Positions 13,530 to 25,609 of a DNA stretch of 64,000 nt are shown one piece after another. The DNA is from Apostichopus japonicus (lineage: Eukaryota > Echinodermata > Holothuroidea > Aspidochirotida > Stichopodidae). A program made the position numbers and the translations under genes. How positions within the stretch are numbered: position 1 is the first letter of the stretch; every line of letters starts with the position of its first letter. A model generated the notes under the pieces. The model searched no databases, was not told the DNA's origin, and worked only from the letters and a program-made list of their open reading frames with translations. Location of the stretch: assembly GCF_037975245.1 (NCBI RefSeq), contig NC_092569.1:7744501-7808500 (forward strand), in the 5' to 3' direction.

Positions 13530-13740
13530 ACATTATATTCCTGCATTAAATCGAATATATGCTGACATTAAATCGAATATATACTAACATAAAATCGTTT
13601 ATATGCCCTCATAAAATCGATTTTTATGTTAGCATTAATTTAGATATATGCCAACATTAATTTGAAGATATGTCTGTGTATGTATTCGAATTGATGCCCA
13701 CATTAAATCCATTTTATGTAGACATATGAAACTGCCTCCT
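13530..13740. repeat. Degenerate minisatellite, about 22-25-bp unit
   Basis: Repeated variants of GACATTAAATCGAATATATGC (for example at 13540, 13565, 13590 and 13640) drift progressively. The shared core is CATTAAATCGA or CATAAAATCGA followed by TATATG. Confidence 0.6.
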
Positions 13741-14207
13741 GGTTTTGGCTCAGACTCAACGTCTGCATTAAATAGAACATATGTCGGAATAAATTTGTTA
13801 ACATTATTTAGATCTTAGAGAGCTAGATGATCTTAGCATAGCATAGCTAGAACCATGTGACCATAGTTGTGGCACTCATTTATCATAAACTATTAGAACA
13901 AGTAAAATGTGAATAATTACGAATGTTAGAACCACATAGCACTTTCTATTGAGAAGAGTTTATGAATGCAACATTAGGTAACTGTGGAGAGAAAATGATC
14001 TCATGTCATAATTGAGCCCTCAATATTTTGTTTTTCTTTATAATATTACATATGCACAAAGCGAAATAATATTACTACAAAATATAACTACTAAATACAG
14101 AGAACAATGACAACTAAGAATTCATCCCCAAATTCCAAATTTGCAGGGATATATCTACAAGAACAATTGGAAAGAAAGCTATTGGAAATGGGGTACACCC
14201 CTCAGTC

Positions 14208-14325
14208 CGACAAGTTTTCAGTCCGACAAGTTTTCAGTCCGAAAATAAAATACACGTTTTCAGTCCGAAAATGAAATACACGTTTTCAGTCCGAAAATGA
14301 AATACACGTTTTCAGTTGGAGAATG
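14208..14325 (-). repeat. Minisatellite of CGGACTGAAAACGTG units (minus orientation)
   Basis: On the plus strand TTTTCAGTCCGAAAATGAAAT repeats about four times with a 28-bp period (units of TTTTCAGTCCGAAAAT plus GAAATACACG). The same unit in the opposite orientation makes up 16600-16895. Confidence 0.75.
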
Positions 14326-14812
14326 AAAGCATGCAGTTTTAATGCCATAATACCACCAATAAACGGTGACAGCCCGAACTGATAGTAAAGAAATCGATTG
14401 AATTTTTCGTATTATGTCTCACATCGCCGGCCCCTTAACAACTATAAGTTACAAACATATGTAATCTGTTCTTTGCTCCTTAATCCGCTTCCTGTATAGT
14501 CATGGTTTATTTGGTACTAATGCCATCAATGCAATTTACACTTGCCTAGCGTCATACTTTCATTGTGTTACATTTTGTACTTTTCATTCGACTGCCAAGT
14601 ATTGCTGACGAAGGTCTCAATATATTTTCTAAAACTTTACTCCTTATTTGTCAATTATGTTTTCCCCTTCATACCAAAGTTAAGTGTACCACTGCCCTTG
14701 GAAGTCACCCCCCCCCCCCCCATCCATAAACTGAACCTTCAGACTCACACATAGACTCGTAGACCTGACGTCAAACTAGGTAAATTGTTATTTTTACAAT
14801 TGGACACATTCT

Positions 14813-14842
14813 ACTAGGAGCAGGGATACTAGGAGCAGGGAT
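14813..14842. repeat. 15-bp tandem duplication TACTAGGAGCAGGGA
   Basis: Two adjacent copies of TACTAGGAGCAGGGA, followed by a short ATT-repeat. The AGCAGGGA string resembles the arm and left flank of the family-2 hairpins, but no complementary arm is present. Confidence 0.6.
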
Positions 14843-14849
14843 ATTATTA

Positions 14850-16435
14850 TTATTATTATTATACGGTGAAGGGTGGGGCGTGAACGTTTGAAAATGTGAT
14901 CATAAAGACCTCTAAATGCAATGATTATAAAGCAAACATTTAACTGATGTAATTTTGGACACTCCCTCACCCCTTCTCGGCCTCGTGCACCCCCTCACCC
15001 CTTCTCCCCTCTTACACCTCTCACCCCCTTCTCACCCTCTTATATCCCCCTCGCCCTCGAACTCGATAATCTTGTTCATATACGATACTTTTTTTCTACA
15101 TCTTCTACAATACGTATAAGCAATAATACAACCGTCATCTTGTATGCAATTCAGAAAAGGCTATAAGAAAGCCCTGTCGTTAAACACTGGCAAGCAATAA
15201 TTGATTCATTTACTAACGTAACGTTAAGTTTGACTTGACAAGACTCTTCGACCGAGGAGCCGAGGATTATGGTTCATTTCGTCTTATATGTTTACAAGAG
15301 GAACAATTAAAATTCAGTAATCGCACAAAATGAACTAAACTCGGGCTATGATTTTTTTTATGAGGTAGTAATAATCTTGAAGCGAGCGACTTTTTTTTTG
15401 TAATATTGTAGAATTTTGAAGCCGTGGTTGCTTCTATCAAGATTGATAATTTGTACACAATGATCAGTTTAAAGAAACACATGACGATAAGAAACCCTTT
15501 GTTGTTCCTTTTAATTGTCTTTTATGGTGTTTAGAGATTTGTACTCTCAGTAAGATGTATCTATCGAGACAGAAATGTTCATATTGGCCATTCAAGTGAT
15601 TCAACAGGCAATATATAAACTCAACATAATACGGTATAAACGGGGAAGTTTTCTGCTGTCTCTTTAGATTATTACAATTTTTTTATTATTATTATTATCA
15701 TCACAAGCATTGTAAATATACTTTGATGAAAATATATCTATTCTTGGAATTTTCTTATAAATTTTCCATATTGATATTTTTTATCGTCATATGGCTTTAT
15801 GACTGCTTTGCATATATGCATATTATTAATAAAAATGAGCAAGGTTCAGTATGGCCTATATACGGTATACAAAGCCAATTTTGAAGGAAAATGTAGAGAG
15901 ATCTTTTAGAAATAAACCGTCTTTTTTGATGATTAGTTTTGAAAGTGTCTAAATGGTTTGTATCATATGACTAATTATTTCAGTTTTGAATATAATATTT
16001 CCGCGTAGACGTGTGTATTCCAGAAAGAAAAAGAAAGAAGTAGGTATTAAAATATTATTAAAAGTTATCGCGTCCTCATACTTGTAACGAACATAATTTA
16101 TTATGTGCAAATAAAGATTTATTTTCAATATTGTATCCCGTCACTGAACATTTATGTTAATTATATCGTTTTCAATGTTACCTACATAAAAAGAACAGCG
16201 AATCAAATTTTATGAGATGCAGGTAAACATTTACAGATTTACAGATATAAATCGAACGTAACGTATACATGCGCATGTAGGGAATGGTTACCCCCGCCCC
16301 CGCCCCCCTCCGTGCACGGACTCCCATGGGGTTTATGCGAGACCTGGATATGAGTATAAAAATTAATTAGCAAACAGCATACTGCCTTGAGGGAAAACAC
16401 TTTCTTCACCTTTTCCTCAGCTTATTCTATCCGAA
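14850..16435. other. Intergenic sequence, nothing recognised
   Basis: C/T-rich stretch near 14955-15060 (CACCCCTTCTC-type repeats), otherwise AT-rich sequence. There is no supported exon; the minus-strand frame at 15267-15482 has no recognisable motif. Confidence 0.45.
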
Positions 16436-16437
16436 AC

Positions 16438-16465
16438 AACACACACACACACCCACACACACACG

Positions 16466-16545
<80 letters not shown>
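16438..16545. repeat. Compound (CA)n(TA)n microsatellite
   Basis: ACACAC-type repeats from about 16438 to 16486 pass directly into about 58 bp of TA dinucleotides. Confidence 0.9.
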
Positions 16546-16547
<2 letters not shown>

Positions 16548-16599
16548 AATTTAATAATATATAGGCCTATATATATAATGAACAGTATATATTTAAGCT

Positions 16600-16895
16600 C
16601 CGACTGAGAACGTGGATTTTATGAGAACGTGGATTTTATTTTCGGACTGAGAACGTGTCGGACTGAAAACTCGTTTTTTCGGACTCAAAACGTGCATTTT
16701 ATTTTCGGACTGAAAACGTGTATTTTATTTTCGGACTGAAAACGTGTCGGACTGAAACTCGTTTTTTTTCCGACTGAGAACGTGGATTTTATTTTCGAAC
16801 TGAAAACGTGTCGGGCTGAAAACTCGTTTTTTCGGACTAAAAACGTGTATTTTATTTTCGGACTGAAAACGTGTCGGACTGACAACGTGTACCCT
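16600..16895 (+). repeat. Minisatellite of CGGACTGAAAACGTG units (plus orientation)
   Basis: TTCGGACTGAAAACGTG alternates with TATTTTATTTTCGGACTG and shorter spacers (CTCGTTTTTTC) about ten times. Array architecture varies between units. It abuts the left target duplication of the hAT-like element at 16916. The open frames over it are repeat artefacts. Confidence 0.8.
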
Positions 16896-16915
16896 TGGAA
16901 ATCTACCGCGATGAC

Positions 16916-17112
16916 CATAGGCGTACGAGGCGGGGGGGGGGGGGCAGGGGGCAGACTGCCCCCCAAATTTCCAGAGGACAAGAAATTCGGGCAAAAGTCC
17001 TGAAAAATTCGGGCAGCCTAAGAGGAGAAATATATATATATATTTTATTTTTTTCCTTCTCTTAGGCTGCCCGAATTGTTCAGGACTTTTGCCCGAATTT
17101 CTTTTCCTCTGG

Positions 17113-17177
<65 letters not shown>

Positions 17178-18552
17178 TGCAGTAGCTTGCCCGAATCTTT
17201 TTCAAATTTTTGCCCGACAATTCCATGATTTTCTTTATTTAGCATCATGATGCCCGAATATTTCCGTGTAACACCACCGTAAGCACAGTTCATCTGGGCT
17301 ACCACGCTTTTTGCACGATCATTTTTCTAGTCAATTGTATACCTGGACCAAGGGCGGCGGAACCGTGGAGCACAGGGGGCACGTGCCCCCCACTTTTCCT
17401 CAGGTTAAAAATGTGCCTTTTTTCTACATAAAAATTGAGGTGCCTCAAGTTAGCAAGAGGCCAGGGAACCAGAATGAACACTCGGGAAGGGCCGTTTCCG
17501 GCCATCTGAGGGGTTTGTAAAACCAAAAATTTTTTAGTACGCTCCGCGCCAACCGCTGGTGGCGCTCCGCTCAGATAGTCGTGCATACAACTTTGCAAAT
17601 CCTGGCTAAGCCCGTGACTTTTAATGAATTTCTGTGGGTCAAACTCAAAGCTATTTCGAATGGAAAAGATTTGTTTAGATATTAAAAAGTAAAAAAACTC
17701 TAATTCGGAAGATTCCTACATTAGCAACTAGCATGATTTCACCTCATTTTGTCTCAAAAGAAAACTTGTTCTTTGTTTCCCAATTTGCGCATTGGATATT
17801 GCAGTGCTAGTATGCATATTTTCCTTTTGGGGGGGGGCGTTGATGGAGTGATGTGTTTACACAAATAAGATAATACAATAAGAGTTATAAAGGGTACTAA
17901 ATATAAGGCTGCATCAGTCCAATCGAATATCTGCAAAGTGCCCCTTGATGTCGGTGCCCCCCCCCCAAGATTAAAAGTGCTTCCGCCGCCCTTGACCTGG
18001 ACATCCCCAACATGAGTGTATATAAGAAACGTATTCTTGTTCATGGATGGTGGGGGGGGGGGTGCCTACAAGTCTAGAAGTACAGGTTTATCATATATAC
18101 TTTTTTGTGAGACAAATTGCAGTCTCACCCGACACAGCGACATTATCCCGCCTACGTGTCGTTGAACAATTTATGTTTCTCTGGAGGTAGCTGAATACTG
18201 TATTAAAATAATAAATAAGGTAACTAAATAGGAGCTTAAAAAATATACTGTCCCATTTTTCCCCTTCAAAGTGATGTTACCATTTTTTCTTCTTCTAATT
18301 TACCAAATTTTTGGAGAAGTGTAAATTTCTAAAACGTGAGATTATAAAATAAAGAATGTTTAGATGCAACTTGCAAGGCCTCAGAAGTGCCGTTTCCGGC
18401 AATCTGAGAGGCATTGTGTGCCAAAAAAATTTCTTGTACGCTACGCGCCAACCAATGGTGGCGCTCCGCTTAGATAGTGTCACGGGAACTTTCGAGCACA
18501 AAAAGTTCTGCCCCCCCCCCCCCCCAAACTGAAATGGTCCCGTACGCCTATG
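16916..18552 (-). mobile_element. hAT-like non-autonomous transposon with a nested second element
   Basis: Termini are CATAGGCGTACG and CGTACGCCTATG, flanked by a perfect 8-bp duplication GCGATGAC (16908-16915 and 18553-18560), the hAT hallmark. Length is 1,637 bp, of which 654 bp is a later insertion (17349-17994 plus its duplication), leaving 983 bp. A second copy in opposite orientation lies at 43522-44392. Inside are poly-G/poly-C tracts just within the termini, GCCCGAA repeats, a (TA)n tract and the GCGCCAC module near 18400-18480. No transposase frame is present. Confidence 0.9.
17349..17994. mobile_element. Nested hAT-like MITE, 646 bp
   Basis: Perfect 14-bp inverted termini (CAAGGGCGGCGGAA...TTCCGCCGCCCTTG) are flanked by an exact 8-bp duplication ACCTGGAC (17341-17348 and 17995-18002). 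The sister copy at 43.5-44.4 kb carries a single uninterrupted ACCTGGAC at this point (about 44089-44096, minus strand). That supplies an empty site and proves the nesting order. The interior includes the GCGCCAC module in minus orientation (17500-17590) and no open frame of note. Confidence 0.93.
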
Positions 18553-18862
18553 GCGATGACGTCACAGCCCACCTATATTGGAATCCACTCTGTGTAAGAT
18601 GAAGGGCATACTCAGTAAACGCGTGTTCAATCATGAAGTTGTGAAAAGTCATTACAGTTTGACGTTCAAATAGGACAGCTACTGTGTCTATCTTGCAGCT
18701 ACGGAAGTATAACACAGGCTGGTGATTCCGTGCGTACCGAAAAGGGAAAAAACAATAAGATAATGTTTTATCTTTGATTATGTTTTCGATGTACCACCGG
18801 TGTTATTCATCGATGAAATAAGTCATTGAATTACTAAAAATGACAGTGATAGTTGTTAAGAC

Positions 18863-18893
18863 CATGGAGCTATAAACAGTTTATAGCTCCATG
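18863..18893. mobile_element. Ultrashort hairpin insertion, 31 bp, family 1 (copy B)
   Basis: Same 15-bp arms as the copy at 369-399 (CATGGAGCTATAAAC), with A in place of T as the single centre base. A perfect 7-bp duplication TTAAGAC flanks it (18856-18862 and 18894-18900). Identical arms beside a different duplicated heptamer are direct evidence of mobility. Confidence 0.85.
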
Positions 18894-18900
18894 TTAAGAC

Positions 18901-19723
18901 TTAGAGCTAAGAGCTAGACCTCACATAGATGTGAGTTTAGTAATGGATATGCAACACTTAACAGCGACGGTGTCACCGGTGTGACACGTGTATACTATTC
19001 GAGTGTTAGTTTAGATCCCAAATTTGAGGCCAAAGTTGAAATGGAAGCCACCCGACGTGAAGGTGTAAAGCATAAAATGATGCGGGCTTCTCCCACATTC
19101 ATGGCATGTGTAGCTCTATGGTCGCGTCAGCATGGTAATGCATTGGTAAGGTAATGCATGGTGATACATAAGATATATGCATATATATATATATACTATA
19201 AACAATATACATTAATCCTGTTAGGAGTAGTTATACTGTGCTATAGTAGTGATGCCGGTTGTTTTCTTAATTCTTCCTCTACGTTAGGTTTTATCACGGA
19301 ACAACTATTTTCATATCTATGACTTTGGAATCGAGATTATTGCTGAATTGAATATACAATAAAGATGGTAAGTCAGTGTTCCTTCGATAAGCTTTACCAA
19401 ACGTCAGTTGGAACTTATTAGTAGTGCTGGTAATAGTAGCCTAGGTCTTAGTAAAATATTAGTGACTTAGTCGGACATCTAGTTCAGATAAAGTTAAGTT
19501 ATTAGGCCTAGTCACACAGAGAGAGAGACTGTGAAGATAATCAAAAATCTGTGATACGAAGTGTAGTGTTATGCGTAACCACAGGTTTTGCATATGATTA
19601 CTGTTGTCGTTAGTCTGTTGGTCGCATCGACGATCAGCTGTTCTTCGAGAAAGAAGAGCTTCGTTGATTCTTACTATGCATTACATGCATTCTCCCATTG
19701 ACTTGTCTAACTCAAGAGGCATG
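18901..19723. other. Intergenic sequence, nothing recognised
   Basis: About 820 bp with no supported gene. A short TATATA run lies near 19175-19195. Confidence 0.4.
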
Positions 19724-19731
19724 GGTAACAG

Positions 19732-21087
19732 CAGGGGCGGCGATTTGTTTCAAATATTGGGGGGGGGGGACATTTGCTTTGGTACAGGCGAATTACTATC
19801 TAAGCGGTTGGCGCGAAGCGCACAAGAAAATTTCTGGTTTTGATAGCTCCCAGATCACCGGAAATGGCACTTTTCGGGCTTGAAAATGACCAACCAGATG
19901 TACACTTTTGACTGAGAACCAAGCTTTTCCCAATAGTTTTTTTTTTCCATTCATAACCCTTTTGAAGATTTTCACCAGTCACACTTCATGTTCGACAACA
20001 TCGCATCTCCTGTGGATCATTGCTTTAGTAGGTAATTCTACGTAACGCCCCACAATACCCGTCAGCCCCACTTTTCAAGGTTTTAAGCCCATTATTTGTT
20101 CAGAATTTGAATAATAAATTTACTTTAAAACATACCCATAATGTTGTACAAAATGTCATCTATGGACAACCAATATAGAAATACCTCTTTGAACCCCTAA
20201 TAGACCGGTCAAAATTGCACGAGTAGAGGCAAGTATGATGAAGAATGTTGGTCAAGGAATTTTCGAAAATTCAGACACAGTTAATTTATTGGTTTACAAA
20301 TATTAAAACCTCTTATGTCGGCTAATATAAAACTTCGATATCATAAAATAAAAATAAAAAAATATGCTCGAGGGGGCGGCGGTCTCCACCCTTCGCCCCC
20401 CCCCCCCTGGCTACGCACCTGCGGTTAGAAATCTTGTAAGAAACAGGCCAAATGGAAACCCAGTGAACCCATATCGACGTGGATCATATATATTCGTGTA
20501 CGTATACTTACACTCATACACAAGAGATGTACAGACATTATGATAATAATCATGAGTGACAACATGCTATACGGCCAAAGGTCACAGAAACGACCACGAA
20601 GAGTCATTTACCTCATGCAGCATATGTTGGATGAAGTTTAAGCCACCGCCAAATATGATTTGGATAAATAATCTCTATTATTTTCTATTTATAGCCACAA
20701 AAACAATTATGCCACCAAATATTGGGGGATATTAGTTACTTTTAGATACTACCGTATATTCCCCACCTAAAATATTTGGGGACATGCTTGTAGGCAAACT
20801 ATCTAAGCGTAGCGCCACCATAAATTGGCGCGAAGCGCAAAAGAAAATTTTGGCCGAAAATGCCTCCCAGATCGCTGAAAATGACACTTCCCATGCCTTG
20901 TAAGTTGCATCTAAGCATTTTCTATTTTGAAATTACTAGCGATGTCATAGAAAATACAAACAAATATGCTAAAAAACCTATGCCACCAAATATTGGGGGG
21001 GGGGGGGATAATAGATACTATATCCCCACCTAAAATATTGGGGGCATGTCCCCCCCCGCCCCCCCCCCCCCATGATAGCCGCCCATG
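19732..21087 (+). mobile_element. hAT-like composite transposon, 1,356 bp
   Basis: Terminus CAGGGGCGGC on the left and GCCGCCCATG on the right (one mismatch) are flanked by a perfect 8-bp duplication GGTAACAG (19724-19731 and 21088-21095). Just inside the left end come a poly-G run and the GCGCCAC-type module (19796-19880). A second module copy at 20803-20900 and a block shared with 2.6-3.67 kb show that it has absorbed at least one related element; the TGGCTACGCACCTGCGG end at 20403-20421 is internal. No transposase frame. Confidence 0.85.
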
Positions 21088-21095
21088 GGTAACAG

Positions 21096-23138
21096 CATGT
21101 ATACATGATGAATTTAAGCAGATAAATTGTTGAAACTTTCGATCATTCATTTCTAAATTAATAAAACGTCTTTGGCAAAATTATATTTTTTAAACTTTTT
21201 TCATGGTTCGTCAGATAAGCAACTTAAATGAAGTTCCATTTTTTGAAAATGAACAGTTTTATTTATTTCCATTTTCGAAACTCACGGAATCACTTTAAGG
21301 GACACGCGAAGTTAGCGTACACCAAAATACCGTAGGCTTACATTGTATTTTCTTTTTTACTGCTTGAGCCATTCCTATTACTTTTGCCAACTTTGATGCA
21401 CGTCGCACATCGGCGCTCCCCGGACGAAAGTTCGTACGCGATCCTTAGACCACAGGCGAAATCTCCTGCATGTTGAACGCCCAAAGAGTTTTACGATTGT
21501 GTTTCGTCTAACTTGGGCAGACTCACAGCTACTTGAAAGGGTTAACGAGTGTTGTGCATCCTCCCTAACAAATAAATTGAGATGATGTTTTCAACTAAAG
21601 GTGTGGAATAGTTTGTCTTAAAGATGAGTGATGCATTGTCTGTCGCCGAGGTATACCTAATTACAAGGTAGTCTAAATATATTAATAGATGAGTATATAA
21701 CAAAGTGACCTTATAGATTAGGGCAATTGTATTCAAGTGACAGACGCGTTATGTTACCTTTTATCGTCACAACAAAGCAAAACAAAAATATCTCTAACAA
21801 CTATACTTTATCCTCACTATGAACCCTTCCTCATGCTGAAATGCACTAAATTATTTAAACTTTGTTTTTAAAACAACATTAGAAATACTGAAACTTTAGA
21901 CATAAACTATCGTGCCTTATTTCTTCAAAATAGTGAAACAATTATTTGATGTGAACACAATTGACAATAAATAAGGTATGAAATGCTATAAAACAAATAG
22001 CATTTCATTAATATATACACCACTTACTTTTTGTAAACTGTATAGTAAAACACCCTACTCGAAACATACATGTCGTCTTCTTTTACATTTTTTTTACAAT
22101 TGATGTCCGAGTTATATCACATTAATAGTGCAAGCTGATTATAACAAGTATACACGCAAACGTGTATTGCTCGTGGCGGTTAATTCATCCTAATATGCCA
22201 GTAGTTTGAGAATAATCACGTTGATTTAACTAAGTATTGATTTGCTAAACATTTAAAAAACACCAGTAGCGTTATTTCTGTGAGAATGTTTCTCTAGTGA
22301 AAGATTGACATACAATAGGAAAAGACGGGACTTTTGCTAGAAATGATACAAATTTGATATATGCTTCAGCAATACTTTCTGAACCGTGTCTATAAAAGGG
22401 ATGGATATCGATTTATTTGCAAAACAAGATTTATTCTTCAAAACTATCGCAGTGTACTCGGCAAAACTATTGCAGTATACTGCAGTATACACGGTTCAGG
22501 AAGTGTCTAAGAAACCGTCCAAGTACGGAAATAATAGGAGAACGAAGTCTAAGATTAAACAAATACATAAGCCAAGTAACAACACACACATTCATCCATC
22601 TGCAATCTTGTTGTCCAATCTTGTTCAGTTACTAACAGTAACAATTTTCGCATTTATTGTTTTATTATACAATTCTAATTGATAACTTGTTCATTTTTCT
22701 TGAGAAAATACATTGCTCAATATTTGTCGTGGACAACATACAAGTTTTCCTTCATTTTTAAAATAATTGTGTATACTCTTGACTTCTTTTCTTTCTTCTT
22801 GTCACCGATGACAAATTTGAATCAGTGTTCTTTACTGTTCACAAAAAGGAGGCTTAATTTCATTACATTGTTTATTTATATTATCTTTCCGTGTTGTAAC
22901 CTAATTATTGTTTCAGTCCCCTGCAACATGGGGACTAAAACAGTAAGTTTACTTTCTCTCTTCAGTGATATACGAAAGATAAAAGTGGCGGTATAATTGC
23001 AACCTATATTCAAACTCGAAATAGAGTGATTTCCCTCCCAACCCTCGCTTTATCTATATACCCATGTCTTGTGATGATAATGACTATCACAATAACGGTG
23101 CATAACACATTCAAAGCCTATTGGCATATTTGAGGTGG
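21096..23138. other. Intergenic sequence, nothing recognised
   Basis: AT-rich sequence downstream of the GPCR stop codon. Open frames at 22386-22996 on the plus strand show no domain and no splice support. Two small dyads are visible: GTATACTGCAGTATAC near 22474-22490 and AGTCCCC...GGGGACT near 22915-22935. Confidence 0.45.
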
Positions 23139-24230
23139 TTATGTTCTGCCAACATCAATAGCTGGTGTAACATGCAATGAGTTTTGGGTGATACGCGGCA
23201 CTGTCGAACTAAAAGCGTTAGACTCGTTACGATTGTTCAAAGAAAACAATTTACGCAAACCAGCTTGGAATTTTCTGTACTGAAAAGCGTATATGAATGG
23301 GTTTATCCACATATTGCAAAATGCCAAAGAAACTGATGCCGCGTATTGAGCACTTTGAAAGTCTAATGGTCCACCAAGATGAAATCGAAAAAATATGATT
23401 TGATTTGGAGTCCAGCAGACGATGTAGGTAACGGACACGAGAAACAAAGTTTTAAGAATATTTATCCTAATGCGGATTTGTCGGCTGCTGGAACCTTGAT
23501 TCTGTGTTGTGGGTTGTGACTGCATATTACCGTTATCTTCTATTGCACTAGGGTCCGTTTCTACCTTTGGACGCATTTTCTTCAGAATTGAAAAGTAGAC
23601 AAAAAACATGATACAGATGGGTATGACGTATTTCACCAAGAAAACACCCACACCTATAGTCGCCATTATTGTTGGAGTTCGATAATCTAAAACACATTCA
23701 TCATCTTCAAATCGAAACACGGCAGGCCAGAATAATTCAAAGGTGAAACCAGTAATCCACGGCGCAGTGGCAAGCAGTAAAGCGCTCTTCCATTTTACAC
23801 GAGACCTATAAAACACTGGGTAAATTACTGCCACAAATCTCTCCAGGGTTAACATACATAGGTTGAGCGTCGAACATGTCAAAAGTGCCCAGTATATGTA
23901 ATCCGATTGCCAAAAGTAACAGGAAATAAACGCACGGATAGTGCTACTCCAACCTTTAAAGTCTACCTCGTTTGGCAAGAACTTCAAGAGTATCAGGAAT
24001 ATCGATGAAGTTAGATCAATGAGCGATTGATTGGCGATAAAAAGGTTTGTGATAGACCAAAGAGAGCGTACTCGTACTATTACCAAAAGGACAAGTCCGT
24101 TGGCGAAAATACCAATGATTCCAAAGAGAAGGTAAATGGATAGCAGGAAATTATCCACTGAGAATTTGGAAGATTCTCCCGGGAGGATGGTTGAAACTGG
24201 AAAATCCGTTATGATTGCTAATCCTTCCAT
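23139..24230 (-). CDS. Class A (rhodopsin-like) G-protein-coupled receptor, single exon
   Basis: The intact 363-residue frame encodes a seven-helix plasma-membrane receptor. Landmarks: TM1 with GLVLLVIV after N44; D72 in TM2; C104 before TM3 and C179 in the second extracellular loop, the conserved disulfide pair; E130-R131-F132 in place of DRY; W158 in TM4; P204 in TM5; C272-W273-T274-P275 in TM6; N310-P311-F-I-Y314 in TM7, followed by helix 8 and a Ser/Thr-rich tail. The third intracellular loop (about 217-256) is long and Gln/Ser-rich. This pattern matches peptide/amine-type receptors that signal through heterotrimeric G proteins. The ligand cannot be read from sequence. The ATG at 24228-24230 precedes about 25 extracellular residues, a normal length. 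Intronless GPCRs are common in invertebrate lineage-specific expansions. It is the only intact host-type gene in the window. Confidence 0.93.
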   Translation of the reverse strand: MEGLAIITDFPVSTILPGESSKFSVDNFLLSIYLLFGIIGIFANGLVLLVIVRVRSLWSITNLFIANQSLIDLTSSIFLILLKFLPNEVDFKGWSSTIRAFISCYFWQSDYIYWALLTCSTLNLCMLTLERFVAVIYPVFYRSRVKWKSALLLATAPWITGFTFELFWPAVFRFEDDECVLDYRTPTIMATIGVGVFLVKYVIPICIMFFVYFSILKKMRPKVETDPSAIEDNGNMQSQPTTQNQGSSSRQIRIRINILKTLFLVSVTYIVCWTPNQIIFFRFHLGGPLDFQSAQYAASVSLAFCNMWINPFIYAFQYRKFQAGLRKLFSLNNRNESNAFSSTVPRITQNSLHVTPAIDVGRT

Positions 24231-25600
24231 AATATTTGGGGTCTTTATAGATATGGTCTGGTCTTAGTCAAATCTGTATTTGTATATATGCATACGATAG
24301 GTCCTAGTTCCTGCTGAGCACAAGTTTTAAAAGCGAAACTGGGAATGTTCAAACAGACACAGAAAATGAAGCCTAACCTCGTTTATTAGTGCTTCAATAA
24401 CCGCTTTCAATATGCCGAAATGATTATGCTTAACGTATACCCTAATTGTCCAGTAATTATTGGGTCACGTGCAATAAAATGCATGTCAATGTCGTAAACG
24501 GCGAGAACGACAATAATTTGGTGATCTTATCTTCCTCAAAGTCAGAGGCTGTGATCTCATGTCGATCGGATCGACTTTTCTAACATCAAAGTAATTTTCG
24601 AAACGAGATCTATACGGATACATCGATAGTGCATACAACGATGAAAGTGCCGCGCTCATAAATATTGAACATGTTACTTAAAAACTCAGCGAAGGCTGTA
24701 TTTATCCATTCGTGGTGAAGGACGTGAAATACGTATATTTAACTTCATCATAATATAAAATTCCCTAAAGCGGTTTATATTGACTAATGCGGCCATGAAC
24801 AAAAATTTATAAACCAAGGATATACATACAAGACAAATTTTTAAACAAAAAGTTGACAACGAAATACCAAAAGAAAAATTTAAACGAAAAACAATTTCTT
24901 TTAAACGAAAAAAAAATTAAAACGAAAAAACAAAACAAACAAAAAACAGTTGCATATACCGACCATAGACAATTACGTCACTCAAATTCTACGTTACCGA
25001 TTGGGACCAAATAGCTGCTATTTACTCGTGTTTTAGGCTTAGGGTACATGTACATCAGCACAGTCACTACGAGTCTGCAACTCTATAGCATAACGTATAC
25101 GCGCGCATGGTTGTTGATTATGTATATGTTAATAACGAATATAATAATAACGAATATGTTGATTCAGTACAGGTTTTTGGTAGGGCGACATCAGTCACTC
25201 CCCAGCGGTGCGAAAGGTGCTTTCTTTTCTTGTAGAATATGCACGGGGTTTCTGGACGTCACTCCTCATCAATATTTAATAAGGTAAAACTTATCATTTT
25301 CGAAGGTCAAGTTCTCAGTAATTAAGCAATTAATTTGTCTGGTAATTGTTGAATTTGATGAAGGAAAGATGTTCAATCCAATCATTATAGACAAAAGACA
25401 CAAAAAGGAGTGGAAAGGGAATTTCGGCCGTAATTTCCGAACGCAAGTTAACCACTTTCGAACTGTTTAGAAAAATGCTTTATTTGGCATGAATATCAAC
25501 ATTTCCAATTTTGAAATCTGGTATATTCGCTGACTAAAATCTTTTACCACAAATTAATAACCATTTTTCTTCAAATCATCTTGTAACAAAGTCAAGTTCA
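24231..25600. other. Upstream region of the GPCR, nothing recognised
   Basis: Unique-looking AT-rich sequence with an A-rich stretch at 24840-24960 containing repeated TTTAAACGAAAAA. It would hold the GPCR promoter, but I cannot point to a specific element with confidence. Confidence 0.4.
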
Positions 25601-25609
25601 CACGGCAAA

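Larger units (their letters stand above)
11034..14207. other. Intergenic sequence with scattered simple repeats
   Basis: Apart from the items listed separately I see no gene here. Small structures include a 23-bp tandem duplication of TACGCGTACATATTCGATTT at 11450-11497, a poly-C run near 12007 and a (CA)-rich stretch near 12875. Short open frames at 11946-12691 overlap on both strands without domain similarity. Confidence 0.45.

Noticed and set aside
16685-17003. Overlapping 70-100-residue frames on both strands
   Set aside because: Created by the CGGACTGAAAACGTG minisatellite and poly-G run.
22386-22996. Plus-strand frames of 98 and 105 residues near the GPCR
   Set aside because: Low-complexity, AT-driven hydrophobic sequence with no domain, splice site or context support.
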